This document shows, piece by piece, positions 4,195-5,778 of a stretch of 5,778 bases of DNA. The translations under genes were made by a program, and so were the position numbers. The stretch is from an uncultured Anaerolineae bacterium. GTDB lineage: Bacteria; Chloroflexota; Anaerolineae; Anaerolineales; UBA11858. The stretch covers positions 1 to 5,778 of the forward strand of contig CALCSH010000108.1 of assembly GCA_937893815.1 (NCBI GenBank), given 5' to 3'. The notes under the pieces were generated by a model. That model was not told the DNA's origin. It searched no databases and saw nothing but the letters and a program-made list of their open reading frames with translations. How positions within the stretch are numbered: the first letter of the stretch is position 1; each line of letters starts with the position of its first letter.

Positions 4195-5778
4195 TAGGTC
4201 AGCCCAACTGCGGCAAAAGCACTCTGTTCAACCAGGTTGCAGGCTACAAAGCGGAGACGGGCAACTTCTCGGGAACCACACTCACGTTTACCGAAAGCAA
4301 GGTGCGCGTTCTGGGCGAAGTTGTCAATTTGGTGGATCTGCCCGGCACCTATTCATTGGCCGGTTCCAATCCTGCTGAGCGAGAAGTGCTGCATTATCTG
4401 GCGTTCCACGAGATTGATGTGGTGATTAATGTGCTGGATGCCTCGCATCTGGCACAGGGACTGAATCTCACCCTTGAGCTGATGGAACTCGGTCGCCCTC
4501 TGGTGGTGGCACTGAATATGATGGATGAAGTCGCCCGCTTGGGGATGACAATCCAAGGCCCGCAACTGGAGCAAATTCTGGGGGTAAATGTGCTCCCGCT
4601 CATCGCCAGCAAAGGACGCGGTGTGCGGGGAGTATTCACAACAGCCATGGCCGTTGCCCGCGCGGGAGTTTCTCCCATTCGTATGCAATACAACCACGAA
4701 CTGGAAAACGCTATCGCCAGCGTCACCGATCAACTCAATACAACCGCGCATAATTCTCCGCTCAATCCTCAGTTGATGGCCATCAAGTTACTGGAAGGCA
4801 ATGCCGAATTGCTTAAACGCGCTGAAGCAGATGCGCCAGAAATTCGCCTGGTGATCGATGCCATTCAAAAAGAAGTTCTGGCAACCCAGGGGCAACTGGC
4901 AATTTGGGCGCTCACGGCTGAACGCCATCGGCACGCCGGAGAAATCAAAGATACGATTGTTTCGCACGGCCCGCCCCGTATCACCAAGCGCGATTACATC
5001 GATAAAGTGCTGCTGCACCCATTCTGGGGTTATATCGCCTTGGCTGTGATTCTATGGCTCTTTTTTCAGATTGTGTACGGAATCGGCAACCTGGTTGAGC
5101 AACCGCTGCTATCGGCTTTCGACGCGCTGGCACTCTTGGCCGCCCAATGGATTGGCCCGCAAACTTTCGGCGCGCAGATACTGACTGGCGTAATTCAAGG
5201 CATCGCCGGGGGTGTCGCGATTGTGCTCCCGTATCTGCTGCCCTTCCTGGTTGGGTTGGGTTTACTGGAAGATGTCGGTTACCTGCCGCGACTGGCCTTT
5301 CTGGTGGACGCGCTGATGAGTCGTATGGGGCTGCACGGCAAGGCCATCGTGCCGTTTATTCTAGGCTATGGGTGCAATGTCCCTGCAGTTATGTCTACAC
5401 GACTGCTGGAAGAGCCTAGAGACCGCTTCCTGGCGGCCACAATGGCAACCCTGGTGCCCTGTGCGGCGCGGCTGGCGGTTGTTTTTGGATTGGTGGCCTT
5501 TTATCTAGGGCCACAAATCGCCTTGGCGATTTATGTCTTCAATTTGGTTGTAATCGCGCTGACGGGCCGCTTACTCTCCAGTACATTGCCCGAAGGTGCG
5601 CCGGGGCTAATTATCGAAGTTCCCGTCTACCGTTTGCCCACCTGGAAAACAGTCGCTCACAAATCCTGGTTCCGCATTCGGGAGTTCATCGTGGAGGCCT
5701 GGCCGTTGCTCATCGTTGGCAGTGTCTTGCTGTCCATCTTTGACCGGCTCAATTTGGCGCGCTGGCTGGATATGGTGG
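4179..5778 (+). CDS. feoB: FeoB, ferrous iron transporter with G-protein domain, partial at 3' end
   Basis: FeoB is the inner-membrane Fe(II) transporter, with a cytosolic GTPase domain fused to a membrane domain. The frame is open from ATG 4179 to the window edge (533 codons); the C-terminal part lies outside. GTPase motifs visible are G1 GQPNCGKS (residues 7-14), the G2 region GNFSGTT with T33/T34, G3 DLPG (53-56) followed by TYSL, G4 NMMD (113-116), and a G5-like IASKG (142-146). A linker corresponding to the GDI-like helical domain covers about 165-265. Membrane segments begin near 281. The conserved first gate motif LPYLLPFLVGLGLLEDVGY is at 350-368. GYGCNVPAVMSTR (397-409) contains C399, and VPCAARL (427-432) contains C428; both match family positions linked to iron passage. 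Translation probably depends on feoA: GAGGA (4162-4166) lies 12 nt before the start, inside feoA. Confidence 0.96.
   Translation, partial: MRFALIGQPNCGKSTLFNQVAGYKAETGNFSGTTLTFTESKVRVLGEVVNLVDLPGTYSLAGSNPAEREVLHYLAFHEIDVVINVLDASHLAQGLNLTLELMELGRPLVVALNMMDEVARLGMTIQGPQLEQILGVNVLPLIASKGRGVRGVFTTAMAVARAGVSPIRMQYNHELENAIASVTDQLNTTAHNSPLNPQLMAIKLLEGNAELLKRAEADAPEIRLVIDAIQKEVLATQGQLAIWALTAERHRHAGEIKDTIVSHGPPRITKRDYIDKVLLHPFWGYIALAVILWLFFQIVYGIGNLVEQPLLSAFDALALLAAQWIGPQTFGAQILTGVIQGIAGGVAIVLPYLLPFLVGLGLLEDVGYLPRLAFLVDALMSRMGLHGKAIVPFILGYGCNVPAVMSTRLLEEPRDRFLAATMATLVPCAARLAVVFGLVAFYLGPQIALAIYVFNLVVIALTGRLLSSTLPEGAPGLIIEVPVYRLPTWKTVAHKSWFRIREFIVEAWPLLIVGSVLLSIFDRLNLARWLDMV

Noticed and set aside
4353..4751. 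Long minus-strand open frames inside feoB
   Set aside because: They are antisense shadows of the conserved FeoB GTPase domain coding sequence, with no supporting start signals.

Overview
The window looks like a piece of a chromosome from an uncultured-type bacterium of the Chloroflexota, most plausibly Anaerolineae. This is an inference from protein style: a secreted lipoprotein with a Thr/Pro-rich TPAPT linker and a C-terminal YLPLI tail, a PD40-type beta-propeller, and a HisRS with an unusual motif 3. No database search was possible.

Layout. (1) 1-874, plus strand: the 3' part of a TolB/PD40-like beta-propeller gene, split by a 160-bp palindromic MITE-like element (345-504). The element has imperfect terminal inverted repeats and is flanked by a 6-7 bp direct repeat (CAATAAT). 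Removing the element and one repeat copy (166 bp) rejoins the two reading frames exactly, so this is a recognisable insertion pseudogene. (2) 918-951: a hairpin terminator serving the minus-strand operon, and perhaps also the pseudogene. (3) 951-2750, minus strand: an operon-like set of a small conserved Cys/His-rich protein of unknown function (2394-2750), hisS (1045-2334) and tRNA-His(GTG) (951-1026). The tRNA starts only 18 nt after the hisS stop, so the synthetase and its substrate tRNA probably share a transcript. (4) 2751-2924: two back-to-back sigma70-type promoters. (5) 2925-3689, plus strand: a secreted, probably lipid-anchored protein of unknown function, closed by a strong 19-bp-stem terminator. 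(6) 3762-3939: a regulatory region with a TATAAT box and a Fur-box-like AT-rich element. (7) 3940-5778: feoA and feoB, overlapping by 16 nt, encoding the ferrous iron transporter; feoB runs off the window after 533 codons.

No wholly new system is evident. The most informative observations are the cleanly datable element insertion, the hisS/tRNA-His gene pair, the missing motif 3 arginine in HisRS, and the small unknown Cys/His protein that leads the hisS operon.
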